A DNA stretch of 64,000 nt from Saprospiraceae bacterium. Lineage in GTDB: Bacteria; Bacteroidota; Bacteroidia; Chitinophagales; Saprospiraceae. Below the pieces are notes generated by a model that was not told the DNA's origin, ran no database searches, and saw only the letters and a program-made list of their open reading frames with translations. The translations under genes and the position numbers were made by a program. Where the stretch lies: assembly GCA_016715105.1 (NCBI GenBank), contig JADKBO010000002.1:62001-126000 (forward strand), in the 5' to 3' direction. Shown piece after piece: positions 53,512 to 63,232 of this stretch (its first letter is position 1; each line of letters starts with the position of its first letter).

Positions 53512-53822
53512 TGACTATATCATTAGATAAAGTTTTAAAATCTTTGCCAAAAGCAAGACAAGAAAAAATTGAGCAAAATGCAGCTCAGTTAATTAAAGAA
53601 TATAAATCAATTCAAGATTTAAGAAAAGATTTGGGGTTGACTCAGAATGACCTTGCTATAAAACAAGGTGTCAAACAAGTTAACATTTCTAATCTTGAAA
53701 AACGGGATGACATGCACCTATCTACTTTAAAGAAATATGTTGAAGCACTAGGTTGCGAGCTTGAAATCAATATTAAGCTTCCAAATGATCGAATTGCCAG
53801 AATTAAGAATCTTCCGTTATAA
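53511..53822 (+). CDS. XRE-family antitoxin (HigA type)
   Basis: A 103-residue DNA-binding antitoxin. Helix-turn-helix about 40-90: IQDLRKDLGLTQNDLAIKQG and VNISNLEKRDDMHLSTLKKY. Its start overlaps the toxin stop by one base, the usual toxin-first order of this type. It would neutralise the toxin and repress the operon. The toxin is short but the antitoxin is complete. Confidence 0.86.
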   Translation: MTISLDKVLKSLPKARQEKIEQNAAQLIKEYKSIQDLRKDLGLTQNDLAIKQGVKQVNISNLEKRDDMHLSTLKKYVEALGCELEINIKLPNDRIARIKNLPL

Positions 53823-53942
53823 ATACCATTCAAGTAATCATGAATCCCAACTTTCGCTGTCCCACATCATTCAAAATGCAAAGCACAGCCCTTCGAAAGT
53901 CATCCAAGCTGCAAACATTTTTATATCTTTGGAAAAAAAAGC

Positions 53943-54712
53943 GTGGAGACCATCTACTCAGATTTACTGGAAGCCAAAAGCAAGGACAGAAAAAATTTGT
54001 CGTGCTGATTGATCCCGATAAATTAAAATTGGGACACATGGACCGTTTGCTGCAATTGGCTGTAGACTGCAAGGTTGATTATTTTTTCATTGGAGGTAGC
54101 CTCATTATCAATGATATGTTGGATGAGGTGCTCAAACAAATCAAAAAAGTAAGCAATATTCCACTCATACTTTTTCCTGGAAATTCATTCCAATTGAGTT
54201 ACAAAGCGGACGCTTTATTATTTCTTTCTTTGATATCTGGCAGAAACCCAGAACTACTTATTGGTAAACACGTGGTGACCGCGCCATTCCTCAAAGTAAG
54301 TCCTTTGGAAATCATTTCTACTGGTTATATTTTGATCGATGGTGGTACAATGACTTCCGTACAGTACATGAGTAATACCTTACCCATTCCTGCAGATAAA
54401 AAAGACATTGCCATGAGTACTGCTTTGGCTGGCGAATTATTAGGTTTAAAATTGATTTATCTGGATGCTGGTAGCGGTGCCAAAAACACCATCAGTACGG
54501 AGATGATAGCTCATGTAAGTAGTGTATTATCAGTGCCATTGATCGTAGGTGGTGGTATTACGACTCCGCAGAAAGTGTATGATAACATGATGGCTGGTGC
54601 TGACATGATTGTAGTCGGAAACGCCATCGAAAAAGATGTAGAGCTCATTACCGATATGGCCATCGCTGCACATCAGGCGAGTGAAAAAAATAAGGCCAAC
54701 CATTTCTTATAG
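53943..54712 (+). CDS. Geranylgeranylglyceryl phosphate synthase family (PcrB/GGGPS), frameshifted near the 5' end
   Basis: TIM-barrel prenyltransferase that joins an isoprenoid diphosphate to glycerol-1-phosphate. Restoring one A in the A-run 53990-53995 gives ETIYSDLLEAKSKDRKKFVV then LIDPDKLKLG, a normal N-terminus, from a GTG at 53943, 256 residues. Further motifs: YFFIGGSLIINDMLDEVL, TAPFLKVSPLEIISTGYILI, LDAGSGAK and LIVGGGITTPQK. An alternative frame from 53840 (MNPNFRCPTS) is antisense-like and rejected. TATCTTTG at 53923-53930 is a possible -7 box, which would put the start very near the RNA 5' end. The product in Bacteroidota is not settled. Confidence 0.9.
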
Positions 54713-54745
54713 TGACTAAAAGAAACAGTCGGCCTTTGTCGCTAG

Positions 54746-55375
54746 CTATAATTTTACCACAACCTCCATTGATTTTGGTTCGATAAAGTATTCTCTTGAA
54801 AATACCCTGTTGCTTACAACAAACTTTACCGTGTATAAACCAGGTTGCAGTAGTGAATGATTGAATGATTTTATCACATAAGGTTGACCCTCTGGTAATG
54901 CTTCCAGATGAATGATGTTATTTTGAGGATCAAGGATGTTGATTGTACATCCTGCTCCTTGTGTAAACATGCTGACCAACCAATGTGTATTGGACTCTTT
55001 GAAAATAGGTTTGTATAAATATGCGATCTGAGGCATGACCATGACCTCTTCCGGTGTTTTAAATACTTTTTGCTGGACCATCTTGAGTTTGTCTTCAATT
55101 TCAAAGACATAAATCCCGTTTGGTAAATCCGCAAAATCTACTGTTCTCACATCTCTTTCAGTGAGGAGAGTTTCTTCAAATAAAAGCGCTTGGCCGTCTT
55201 GAAAAAAACTCACCTTTACACTGTCAGAAATCCAGCTTTCAAGGTGGAGGGTAACTGAGCCCTTTCCATTGCTTTCGACAAATGGAGGCGTATCAACACA
55301 AATTGGTAGTGATTTAGCATTGAGATTGAGGGCGCAATGCATTATCAAAATAGATAATAGAAAAAGGTTTCTCAT
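54746..55375 (-). CDS. Secreted protein with T9SS-like C-terminal folds
   Basis: A 209-residue exported protein; signal peptide about 20 residues (LLSILIMHCALNLNA). Two beta-sandwich-like halves share a pattern (SVKVSFFQDGQALLFEETLL, then LPNGIYVFEIEDKLKMVQQK; and CTINILDPQNNIIHLEALP, then LLQPGLYTVKFVVSNRVFSR). The motif NGIYVFEI / PGLYTVKF is the core of T9SS type A sorting domains, but here in tandem and without a preceding catalytic domain. Function unknown. Confidence 0.6.
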   Translation of the reverse strand: MRNLFLLSILIMHCALNLNAKSLPICVDTPPFVESNGKGSVTLHLESWISDSVKVSFFQDGQALLFEETLLTERDVRTVDFADLPNGIYVFEIEDKLKMVQQKVFKTPEEVMVMPQIAYLYKPIFKESNTHWLVSMFTQGAGCTINILDPQNNIIHLEALPEGQPYVIKSFNHSLLQPGLYTVKFVVSNRVFSREYFIEPKSMEVVVKL

Positions 55376-55736
55376 GACTAAAAGTTTAAGTTTATAATAT
55401 TTCTTGATTCTGAAAACAAAGTTAGGTCACCTTTTCGCTCACCACAAGATGTATTTTTTCACATTATATGTTTTATTTTACCCTAATTTAGATATTTTGT
55501 GGTATTAAATGTTAATAATGAGTATTGTTTGTGTTATGAGAAGTATTTAATATGGCATAGTTGCATTTTTATAAATATAATATACCATATATTCTGTCAA
55601 TAGCCTTATTATTCAATAAATGTTTTAAATCATGATATGCGCGCGGCAGAGACTGCACATTGGAAAAAAGACATAGGAAGGTACTTGCTTACCGTCAATG
55701 TAAGCTCCTTTCATATTAAAATAAAAAAATGTGTAT
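55376..55736. other. AT-rich spacer, nothing recognised
   Basis: No gene, RNA or strong repeat seen. An open frame at 55637-55876 mostly overlaps the glycosylase gene antisense and was rejected. Confidence 0.5.
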
Positions 55737-56384
55737 TTATTTTTCCAAAATCATATCCTTACTTGCCCACATATACCGAGAGGCAAATGATCGGTATGGG
55801 CGCCAGTTTTCGGCAACTTCAGTACATTTACTTTTTACCTTCTTATCTGTCTCATCCAAGCCATAATGAAAGATGATGCCTTTCCTTACGATCAAATCGT
55901 CGAGCGGCAAGACATCATGGCGATCGAGTACGAAAATGAGTAACATTTGCACTGTCCATTCGCCCACACCTTTGATGGACGTTAGCTTTTTGACCAATTC
56001 CTCGTCACTCATTTCTGACAGCCCAGTGTTGAGTTCAGGGTTTTCGATGAAAAATTGCGAAACATTTTTCAAATACCCTGCCTTTTGAAAAGACAAACCA
56101 ACACTCCTCATGTCTGCAACATCCAGATTGACGACCTGTTCTGGAATCAATTCCCCACCATTGAGCACCAGATAACGTTGAAAGATGGTGTCAGCAACTT
56201 TGGTGGATAATTGTTGTGAAACTATTGATTTTTGTAAGGCGTTGTGAATATTTAGGTCTTGATTTAATAGTGGTAATTCTCCAACTTTGTCTATTAAATC
56301 ATTCAAAATGGGGTCTCTACGTAAATGCTTTAAAGCTGCTTCCATCAGTTTATTTTCGGTCATCAAAGGTAGCGTTTTTTTCAT
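55737..56384 (-). CDS. DNA-3-methyladenine glycosylase II (AlkA-like, HhH-GPD)
   Basis: Base-excision repair enzyme of about 215 residues removing alkylated bases. The helix-hairpin-helix is LTSIKGVGEWTVQMLLIF and the catalytic Asp follows in VLPLDDLIVRKG. IVSQQLSTKVADTIFQRYL is the conserved second helix block. The start is uncertain: ATG 56384 (MKKTLPLMTENKLMEAAL) is chosen, but 56363 or 56345 also fit the family better known to begin near the EAALKHLRRDP block. Its 5' end overlaps the divergent next gene by up to about 76 bases. Confidence 0.87.
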   Translation of the reverse strand: MKKTLPLMTENKLMEAALKHLRRDPILNDLIDKVGELPLLNQDLNIHNALQKSIVSQQLSTKVADTIFQRYLVLNGGELIPEQVVNLDVADMRSVGLSFQKAGYLKNVSQFFIENPELNTGLSEMSDEELVKKLTSIKGVGEWTVQMLLIFVLDRHDVLPLDDLIVRKGIIFHYGLDETDKKVKSKCTEVAENWRPYRSFASRYMWASKDMILEK

Positions 56385-57840
56385 AGTCTTCAGCCTAGCC
56401 ATTCCAACATTCGGTCAAATTAGCCAAAATATGGTACTCAAAAGCCATCCAGTTTTAGCTGCAACCGCATTCAACGATATTTGGGGATATGAGGATAGTT
56501 TACAAAATGAATTTGCAATCATTGGTACTAAAACGAGTATAAGGATATACAATGTAACTAATACTGATTCTGTATTTTTGGTCAAAGAATATGTGGATGG
56601 GGCAAACACTTCCTGGAGAGATTTCAAAACTTACAAAAACTATTTATACGCTGTCTGCGACAATTGTTCTGAGGGATTGGAAATCATCAATATGGACAGC
56701 CTTGCGGTGAGTAATTTCACGCAGACAACGACCCAATTTCTCAAAGCTCACAATATATATGTTGATACTTTAAATGCAAGATTGTATGCAGTAGGAGCCA
56801 CTTATTTTCCTGGTGGCATCAATCGCGGCATCATTGTTTATGACATTTCCAATCCTGGAAATCCAGTTTTTGTAAAATTCTTTGACGACAATAAATACGT
56901 TCATGACATTTATGTACAAAACAATATTGCCTATGCTTCAAGTGGATACAGTGGCACCTTTGTTTATGATTTTAGTAATCTCAACAATATAACATCCGTA
57001 ATGGGTAACGAGAACCCAACGAGTACTTATCATCACAGTTCCTGGAAAAACCCCGATGCTCCTTACATCTACAGTGCTCATGAATTACCAGATGGTTATC
57101 CTATGGTTGTGTACAAGATCGTAAATGGCAATTTAATTTTACAAAATACATTTATTGAATCCCTTATAACCAATGCATCAGTAGGTGCTCGTCCCCATAA
57201 TCCATACGTGCATGAAAACAAATTGTTTATCTCCTATTATCACGATGGTCTCCAAATTTTTGATTTGAGCAATCCTGAAAAACCCAAAAAATGTGCTTAT
57301 TATGATACTTATCCCAGCAATAGCAACTATTCTGGATTTCAAGGAAATTGGGGTGTTTATCCATTTTTAAGATCGGGCTCAATATTGGTTTCAGATATAA
57401 CTTCTGGCCTTTATGTATTTAAATTGGACATTGGTGTAAAAATTCAAAGTGATTTTGTTTTGACTACACCTGGCGCAGGTCTGATCATCAGAGATAAAAA
57501 TGCGAGTTATAAATTATCTGTTTCTAATACAGGTGCGCTTGTTAACACTCCAGGTGTTCAAAATCTAAGCGGAAATCAAAAGTTTGTCTACTCTGATTTG
57601 GAAGTTATGGGCAATTTGATGCTCACCGCTCCAAACGGAATACATTATGTGCTGAGTATGGATAACACCGGTCAATTTGTGGTATCAGGACCTACTTCGT
57701 TTCCAACAGGTAACCACATGACCATCTCAGGTGATGTATCGTTTGATGACATTTTTACAGGACCAATCTTAACCAATACTGCGGGAAGACATCGTATGAT
57801 ATGCAAAGGTGGCGTGCTGAAAGTAGATAAAATGTTTTAA
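56308..57840 (+). CDS. Choice-of-anchor-B (LVIVD-repeat) secreted protein with C-terminal repeats
   Basis: An exported protein of about 510 residues. The signal segment is GSVFFIVFSLAIPTFGQ; no start codon lies next to it, so ATG 56308 (or 56287) is taken, giving a long N-region antisense to alkA. LVIVD-type repeats run from about 35 to 370 (NDIWGYEDSLQNEFAIIGTK, LEIINMDSLAVSNFTQTTTQ, FVYDFSNLNN and YVHDIYVQNNIAYASSGYSG). The C-terminal 120 residues contain three related segments (LIIRDKNASYKLSVSNTGAL, LMLTAPNGIHYVLSMDNTGQ, and ILTNTAGRHRMICKGGVLKV) instead of a T9SS tail. Confidence 0.82.
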   Translation: MGSLRKCFKAASISLFSVIKGSVFFIVFSLAIPTFGQISQNMVLKSHPVLAATAFNDIWGYEDSLQNEFAIIGTKTSIRIYNVTNTDSVFLVKEYVDGANTSWRDFKTYKNYLYAVCDNCSEGLEIINMDSLAVSNFTQTTTQFLKAHNIYVDTLNARLYAVGATYFPGGINRGIIVYDISNPGNPVFVKFFDDNKYVHDIYVQNNIAYASSGYSGTFVYDFSNLNNITSVMGNENPTSTYHHSSWKNPDAPYIYSAHELPDGYPMVVYKIVNGNLILQNTFIESLITNASVGARPHNPYVHENKLFISYYHDGLQIFDLSNPEKPKKCAYYDTYPSNSNYSGFQGNWGVYPFLRSGSILVSDITSGLYVFKLDIGVKIQSDFVLTTPGAGLIIRDKNASYKLSVSNTGALVNTPGVQNLSGNQKFVYSDLEVMGNLMLTAPNGIHYVLSMDNTGQFVVSGPTSFPTGNHMTISGDVSFDDIFTGPILTNTAGRHRMICKGGVLKVDKMF

Positions 57841-57875
57841 TCGAACAAGCGCTTACTTCCCTTCGTTTCACCAAT

Positions 57876-58226
57876 ATGAAAAGGATATTTTATATTTTGT
57901 TGGTCACTTTTGCGCTTTCTTGTGGCAAAGAAGAAAAGATTGAAATTTGCAATACTGACAAGCCTCTAGAGCAAATCAGTTGGTTAAAATCCATCGTTCA
58001 ATCGATAATGGACAATGGATCACCTAGTGAAGTAGTTGTTTTTGTTTATAAGGGCAACGATGTCATCCTCATCAATCCATGTATGGGTTGCGCAGACGGT
58101 CTCACCACTGTGTATGATTGTAATGGCAATGAAATATGCAAGTTTGGAGGCATTGCAGGATTTAACACTTGCCCAGACTTTGATCAGACTGCTGTTGAAA
58201 AGACTGTTCTTTTTCGAAAGAATTAA
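57876..58226 (+). CDS. Small lipoprotein (116 aa)
   Basis: A lipoprotein with lipobox ALSC near residue 16 (LLVTFALSCGKEE). Body: VVVFVYKGNDVILINPCMGC, TVYDCNGNEICKFGGIAGF, and CPDFDQTA, with six Cys after the lipidation one. Resembles small Bacteroidota lipoproteins of a DUF6970-like pattern, but this is from memory. 35 bases after the previous gene on the same strand. Confidence 0.65.
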   Translation: MKRIFYILLVTFALSCGKEEKIEICNTDKPLEQISWLKSIVQSIMDNGSPSEVVVFVYKGNDVILINPCMGCADGLTTVYDCNGNEICKFGGIAGFNTCPDFDQTAVEKTVLFRKN

Positions 58227-58241
58227 ATGTTTTAAAAATTA

Positions 58242-61200
58242 TTACTTGCCTTCCAACCAAAGCCTTGCATTCAAAAATGCCTCAGCCCACGGTGATACTT
58301 CGTCCTTTCTTTCTCCTTGATAATATGGCCAATTCCATGGGAAAAACGATCTTTCAAAATGGGGCATAGTCACCAGGTGTCTTCCGTCCATAGAAGCCAA
58401 CATAGCCACATCAAAATCAGAACCGTTTGGATTACCAGGATATTCGCTGTAAGCAAACTTTCCGACGATGTTGTATTGATCCTCAGTGTACGGAAATTTA
58501 AACTTGCCTTCTCCATGGGCAACCCAGATGCCTAGTGTTGATCCTGCCAAAGTAGACAACATCACACTGTTATTTTCCTGAATGGTTACGGAAGTAAACT
58601 TACTCTCGTATTTATGAGAATTATTGTGATGCATGCGCGTACCGATCTCATGTTCTGGATAAATTAAATCCAATTCCATAAATAATTGACAGCCATTACA
58701 AATACCTACAGACAAGGTATCTTCCCTTTTGAAAAAATCATGCAGAGCCTTTTTCGCCTTTTCATTGTATTTGAATGCTCCCGCCCAGCCTTTGGCAGAA
58801 CCCAAAACATCACTATTTGAAAAACCTCCTACAGCACCAATAAACTGCACTCCAGTCAAATCTTCTCTACCATAAATCAAATCTGTCATGTGTACATCTT
58901 TCACATCAAAACCCATTTGATACATGGCGTTGGCCATCTCTCTTTCTGAATTACTGCCCTTCTCTCTGATGATGGCAGCTTTTGGTCTTTTATTCGAGGG
59001 CCTATCGATTTTTTTGCCTGTGAAATGCCCAGGAAATTGATATACAAGCGGTTGGTTTTTATAATGATCGTATCGCTCTTTCGCAAGTTTTGGACCTGAC
59101 TGTTGGATGTCAAGCAGGTAAGAAGTTTCAAACCAAGCGTCTCTCAATGATGGTATATTGAAATCCATTGTTTCTCCACTGAAATCCACTACCAAGTTTT
59201 GGCCAGCATTGACTTCACCAATATTTATAAAAGCTATTTGTTGGTCATTCAAGAATGATGCTAAAGTACTGTCACCTTGTAAAACCAAAGCACTGTTTTC
59301 AGCAAACAAAATTTTGACCAAGTCTCCTTCTGCAAAGCCATTCAAATCAATTTTGGCACTGGTATTGGTCTCCGCAAAACACATTTCCAATAAAGTGGTC
59401 AATAAACCTCCCGAACTCACATCGTGTCCTGCCCACACCAAATCTTTTCTGATGGCATCCTGCAAAACATTGAATACTTTTTTGAGATGGCTTGCAGATT
59501 TTACATCAGCAGCAGTATTGCCTATTGTATTTAAAGTTTGCGCAAATGAAGAGCCTCCAAGTGTCAACGCAGATTGAGATAAGTCTATGTAAAACAACTG
59601 GCCACTTGCTCTTTTTAGAACAGGAGTCACAACTTTGGTAAAGTCATCGCAATGTCCTACTGCTGATATGATTACAGTACCAGGAGCTATGACTGGACCA
59701 TCGGCATATTTTTGAGACATAGACAGTGAATCTTTGCCTGTTGGAATATTGATGCCCAATTCAATGGCAAAAGCAGATGCTGCCTCTACTGCATCATACA
59801 AACGAGCGTCCTCACCTTTATTGCGACAAGGCCACATCCAATTTGCTGATAAAGATACCGATGTCAATCCTTCTTTGAGTGGTGCCCAAACTAAGTTTGT
59901 AAGCGACTCTGTGATGGCCATTCTTGAACCCGCTGCAGCGTCGATGACTGCGGTAACAGGAGCGTGGCCAATAGATGTGGCAATTCCGTCGGTACCATAA
60001 AAGTCCATTGCCACAACCCCACAATTGTTGAGTGGTAATTGCAATGGCCCACAACATTGTTGCACTGCAATTTTTCCGCTCACGCATCTGTCAACCTTAT
60101 TGGTCAACCAATCTTTGCAAGCGACTCCTTCCAGTTTTAAAACATTGGTTATATACGTATGTATCTGACTTTTGTCATAACTAGGTTCTGCATAAATCCT
60201 TGAGATTTGCTCATCATTCATGATGGTTTTGGGAGAACTGCCAAGCATGTCTTCTACAGCAAGATCCAAAGGTGTCAACCCAGTTTTACTGTCTTTGATG
60301 ATGAAGTGGTGATCCTCGGTGATGGTACCCACTTCATAAATCGGTGCCCGTTCCCTTTCTGCAATGGTCTTGAGAAGTGGAAAATCCTCTTTGGCAATCA
60401 CAATGCCCATACGCTCTTGAGATTCGTTGCCAATGATTTCCTTGGCTGATAAAGTAGGATCTCCAACGGGTAGTTTTTCAAGATGAATGATACCGCCAGT
60501 TGCTTCCACCAATTCTGATAAACAGTTGAGGTGGCCACCCGCTCCGTGATCATGAATAGAAATGATGGGATTGTGGTCACTTTCTACCAAAGCCACCACT
60601 GCATTACTGACCCTTTTTTGCATTTCAGGATTGGACCTTTGTACTGCATTGAGTTCGATACCGCTGGCAAAAGCTCCTGTATCTGCCGATGAAACGGCTG
60701 CTCCACCCATGCCGATGCGGTAGTTGTCACCTCCCATCACAACAATACTATCTCCTTTTTTGGCCAATTTTTTCTGAGCCATTTCTTCTTTTCCAAAACC
60801 AACTCCTCCGGCCATCATGATGACCTTGTCAAAGCCCATTTTTTGGTCTCCTTCTTGATGTTCGAATGTGAAAAGTGAACCTGCGATCAATGGTTGACCA
60901 AATTTATTGCCGAAATCACTGGCTCCATTGCTGGCTTTAAGGAGAATATCCATAGGTGTTTGGTAAAGCCATTTTCTAGCTTCCATGCCTTTTTCCCACG
61001 ACCGAGCGTCATTCAATCTAGAATAAGAAGTCATATAAACTGCCGTACCAACCAAAGGAATAGAACCTGTTCCACCCGCCAATCGGTCCCTAATCTCTCC
61101 ACCAGAACCAGTAGCAGCGCCGTTGAATGGCTCTACAGTAGTGGGAAAATTATGTGTTTCTGCTTTGAGCGATATGATACTGTGTAAGTCTTTTACAGCG

Positions 61201-61895
61201 TATGCGGATGGTTGGTCCGGCTGCTCTGGAGCAAAATTCTGGATGGTTGGACCCTTTACAAAGGCTACATTGTCTTTATAAGCTGACACAATACCATTTG
61301 GGTGTTCCTGAGAAGTTTTTTTGATCATCTTGAACAAAGAGCTGGGCTTTTCTACCCCGTCAATGACAAAAGTTCCGTTGAAAATTTTGTGTCTACAATG
61401 TTCACTATTTACTTGCGAGAAACCAAATACTTCAGAATCGGTGAGGTTTCTACCTAATTTTTGGGCAAGTTTTTCTAGATATTGTACTTCTTCATCACTT
61501 AAGGATAGTCCTTCTGCTTTGTTGTAGGCGTCAATATTGGTGATGGGTACAATTTCGTCTGGGAGGATATTGATCTCAAAAATCGTTTGATCCAGCCCAT
61601 TATATCTTGCAAAAAGCATGGGATCAATGAAGGTATCTGCTGTTATTCCTTCGAAAACCTCTATTCTTTCTATACCAGCAATACCCATGTTTTGGGTAAT
61701 TTCGACGGCATTGGTGCTCCAGGGAGTTATCATGGCTGCTCTAGGTCCTCTGAAAATGCCAGTGACGCTGTGAGAATCTATGAATTTTGCCTCACCGAAT
61801 ACCCAACACAATTTCTCTAACGTTCCGTTATCAAATACATCTTTGCTCTGTACGGCATAGATTTGATCGTCAGAGGAGTGAAAAAAAGAGATCAT
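58242..61895 (-). CDS. purL: Phosphoribosylformylglycinamidine synthase, full-length single-chain type
   Basis: ATP-dependent amidotransferase making FGAM from FGAR and glutamine in purine synthesis. The 1217 residues match the large single-chain enzyme with the glutaminase domain fused. Order: N-terminal domain, linker, FGAM synthetase domains with SEHCRHKIFNGTFVIDGVEK (His), NFPTTVEPFNGAATGSGGE and IPTGKDSLSMSQKY, and the glutaminase end with IREKGSNSEREMA, GICNGCQLFMEL (Cys nucleophile) and HFERSFFPWNWPYY. The start ATG at 61895 follows a short leader with a hairpin and a good promoter. Confidence 0.97.
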   Translation of the reverse strand: MISFFHSSDDQIYAVQSKDVFDNGTLEKLCWVFGEAKFIDSHSVTGIFRGPRAAMITPWSTNAVEITQNMGIAGIERIEVFEGITADTFIDPMLFARYNGLDQTIFEINILPDEIVPITNIDAYNKAEGLSLSDEEVQYLEKLAQKLGRNLTDSEVFGFSQVNSEHCRHKIFNGTFVIDGVEKPSSLFKMIKKTSQEHPNGIVSAYKDNVAFVKGPTIQNFAPEQPDQPSAYAVKDLHSIISLKAETHNFPTTVEPFNGAATGSGGEIRDRLAGGTGSIPLVGTAVYMTSYSRLNDARSWEKGMEARKWLYQTPMDILLKASNGASDFGNKFGQPLIAGSLFTFEHQEGDQKMGFDKVIMMAGGVGFGKEEMAQKKLAKKGDSIVVMGGDNYRIGMGGAAVSSADTGAFASGIELNAVQRSNPEMQKRVSNAVVALVESDHNPIISIHDHGAGGHLNCLSELVEATGGIIHLEKLPVGDPTLSAKEIIGNESQERMGIVIAKEDFPLLKTIAERERAPIYEVGTITEDHHFIIKDSKTGLTPLDLAVEDMLGSSPKTIMNDEQISRIYAEPSYDKSQIHTYITNVLKLEGVACKDWLTNKVDRCVSGKIAVQQCCGPLQLPLNNCGVVAMDFYGTDGIATSIGHAPVTAVIDAAAGSRMAITESLTNLVWAPLKEGLTSVSLSANWMWPCRNKGEDARLYDAVEAASAFAIELGINIPTGKDSLSMSQKYADGPVIAPGTVIISAVGHCDDFTKVVTPVLKRASGQLFYIDLSQSALTLGGSSFAQTLNTIGNTAADVKSASHLKKVFNVLQDAIRKDLVWAGHDVSSGGLLTTLLEMCFAETNTSAKIDLNGFAEGDLVKILFAENSALVLQGDSTLASFLNDQQIAFINIGEVNAGQNLVVDFSGETMDFNIPSLRDAWFETSYLLDIQQSGPKLAKERYDHYKNQPLVYQFPGHFTGKKIDRPSNKRPKAAIIREKGSNSEREMANAMYQMGFDVKDVHMTDLIYGREDLTGVQFIGAVGGFSNSDVLGSAKGWAGAFKYNEKAKKALHDFFKREDTLSVGICNGCQLFMELDLIYPEHEIGTRMHHNNSHKYESKFTSVTIQENNSVMLSTLAGSTLGIWVAHGEGKFKFPYTEDQYNIVGKFAYSEYPGNPNGSDFDVAMLASMDGRHLVTMPHFERSFFPWNWPYYQGERKDEVSPWAEAFLNARLWLEGK

Positions 61896-61909
61896 AATTT
61901 GTCCTGATT

Positions 61910-61964
61910 TTTGCCCTGTAAAAGAAAGGGCAAAGGTAACTTTTTAAGCCGAAACTTGCACAAA
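61910..61964 (-). promoter_or_regulatory. purL: purL promoter and leader hairpin
   Basis: On the minus strand: TTTG (61961-61964), about 22 bases, TACCTTTG (61931-61938), then a hairpin TTTGCCCT...AGGGCAAA (61910-61917 with 61927-61934), overlapping the -7 box and about 15 bases before the ATG. The arrangement could be a control hairpin; no purine riboswitch core is recognised. Confidence 0.5.
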
Positions 61965-62030
61965 TCCATAGGTTGTGGAAGCAACTTTATTCAGAAAAAA
62001 GTCCATAAAGACTTCATTATTCAAAAAATA

Positions 62031-63017
62031 TTAAAGTTGGATGAGGTCAAATTGTACGATGACAACCACGATCAAAAGCACCAAAAAGATGATTTCAGCG
62101 ACAATTTTATTTTTAAAGTTGAGCAGAGAAAGCGTTGTAAAAATGGAAGCAGGAAACAAAAAGCTAAAAATATGACTGTATTCCAAATGTTCAATCATCA
62201 ATAAAACCAAGCCCGAATATGCCATTACCCAATACAGGATAGAAATCTTTTTCTGGGTAGAAGTCACTTTTTGTTTGGTATAATTCGAGAAATTGACCAA
62301 AAAAATCAGGACCAAAATTCCTATCAAAACACTGATGATCAAACTTTTGATGTCTTGGATAAACAAAACCTGATTGACCCCAAAATTCTCCCGGAAAAAA
62401 TCTGGGATGACCATTAAGTCTTCACTATTGAAAAATTCCCATACCCAAAGGAGCAGCGTAGGAATCACCCATGCGACCGAATGTTGGATTCTTTCTTTAA
62501 AGGTGAATGACTTCAAAATGATCAAGGAAATGAAACTTACTATGAAAAAGTAGTAAAAAGGAAAATAAAAAACGCCTGCCAGTCCGATCAAAAATCCAGC
62601 TGAAAATATATCTGATGCCGCAGCGACACTGTTGTATGTATTGAACAAAAGGTGGACTGCAATGATGATGAACGTGCTACCTATCAACATTGGACTCAAA
62701 GAGAGTAAATCAGGAATCACCGCAGAGATAGTGATGTACACCAACCCTGGAATCAAAGTCATTTCTTTTGCAATGCGATGTTTTATGCATAATCTGTTGA
62801 TAATCAGTGCTTGCATATAAACTATCAAACTCGCCAATAACCCTTGTACCCAATTGGAAGAAACTAGTTCCATAAGGTTGTTGAATATCGAACTTTCTCT
62901 TTCTGAAACAAAATTGTATGGAATAGGCTTAATGACCCCTTTGATCCTGATGAGCAAACAAAAAGGCAACAACAATAAGCTGTTTATGAATAAATTTTTC
63001 CTGAAAAATTCTAACAC
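62031..63017 (-). CDS. Polytopic membrane protein (DUF6427-like)
   Basis: A 328-residue membrane protein with about eight helices (SLLLLPFCLLIRIKGVI, LVYITISAVIPDLLSLS, FYYFFIVSFISLIILKS and LLWVWEFF). Bacteroidota proteins of this type carry the DUF6427 label. Start chosen at GTG 63017 (LEFFRKNLF follows), because a TTG-start extension to 63047 would put the start against the -7 box TACTTTTG at 63049-63056. Function unknown. Confidence 0.7.
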   Translation of the reverse strand: MLEFFRKNLFINSLLLLPFCLLIRIKGVIKPIPYNFVSERESSIFNNLMELVSSNWVQGLLASLIVYMQALIINRLCIKHRIAKEMTLIPGLVYITISAVIPDLLSLSPMLIGSTFIIIAVHLLFNTYNSVAAASDIFSAGFLIGLAGVFYFPFYYFFIVSFISLIILKSFTFKERIQHSVAWVIPTLLLWVWEFFNSEDLMVIPDFFRENFGVNQVLFIQDIKSLIISVLIGILVLIFLVNFSNYTKQKVTSTQKKISILYWVMAYSGLVLLMIEHLEYSHIFSFLFPASIFTTLSLLNFKNKIVAEIIFLVLLIVVVIVQFDLIQL

Positions 63018-63048
63018 TGAATTATAGCCTGTTTTTAAAATGACCAAG

Positions 63049-63056
63049 CAAAAGTA
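63049..63056 (-). promoter_or_regulatory. -7 box of the DUF6427-like gene
   Basis: TACTTTTG on the minus strand, 32 bases before the GTG start chosen. Confidence 0.4.
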
Positions 63057-63232
63057 AAAAATAAAATGATATCAATTTAAGAGACTTGATTTAAGGCCAA
63101 ATGTCCACTGTCGTTATATTAAAAAAATGACTTGCATTGAGGCATACAAACTAATAAAACTAAGATTGTTATTAAATTCAATTTCAATGCCTATTTTCAG
63201 TCTTGAATTACTAAAGTTTACCATTCAAGATT

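Noticed and set aside
53840..53942. N-terminal extension of GGGPS from ATG 53840
   Set aside because: Residues before 53943 do not resemble the family, and the restored frame gives the standard N-terminus without it.
58242..61895. Several open frames antisense to purL (for example 59158-59577)
   Set aside because: Shadows of a strongly conserved coding frame.
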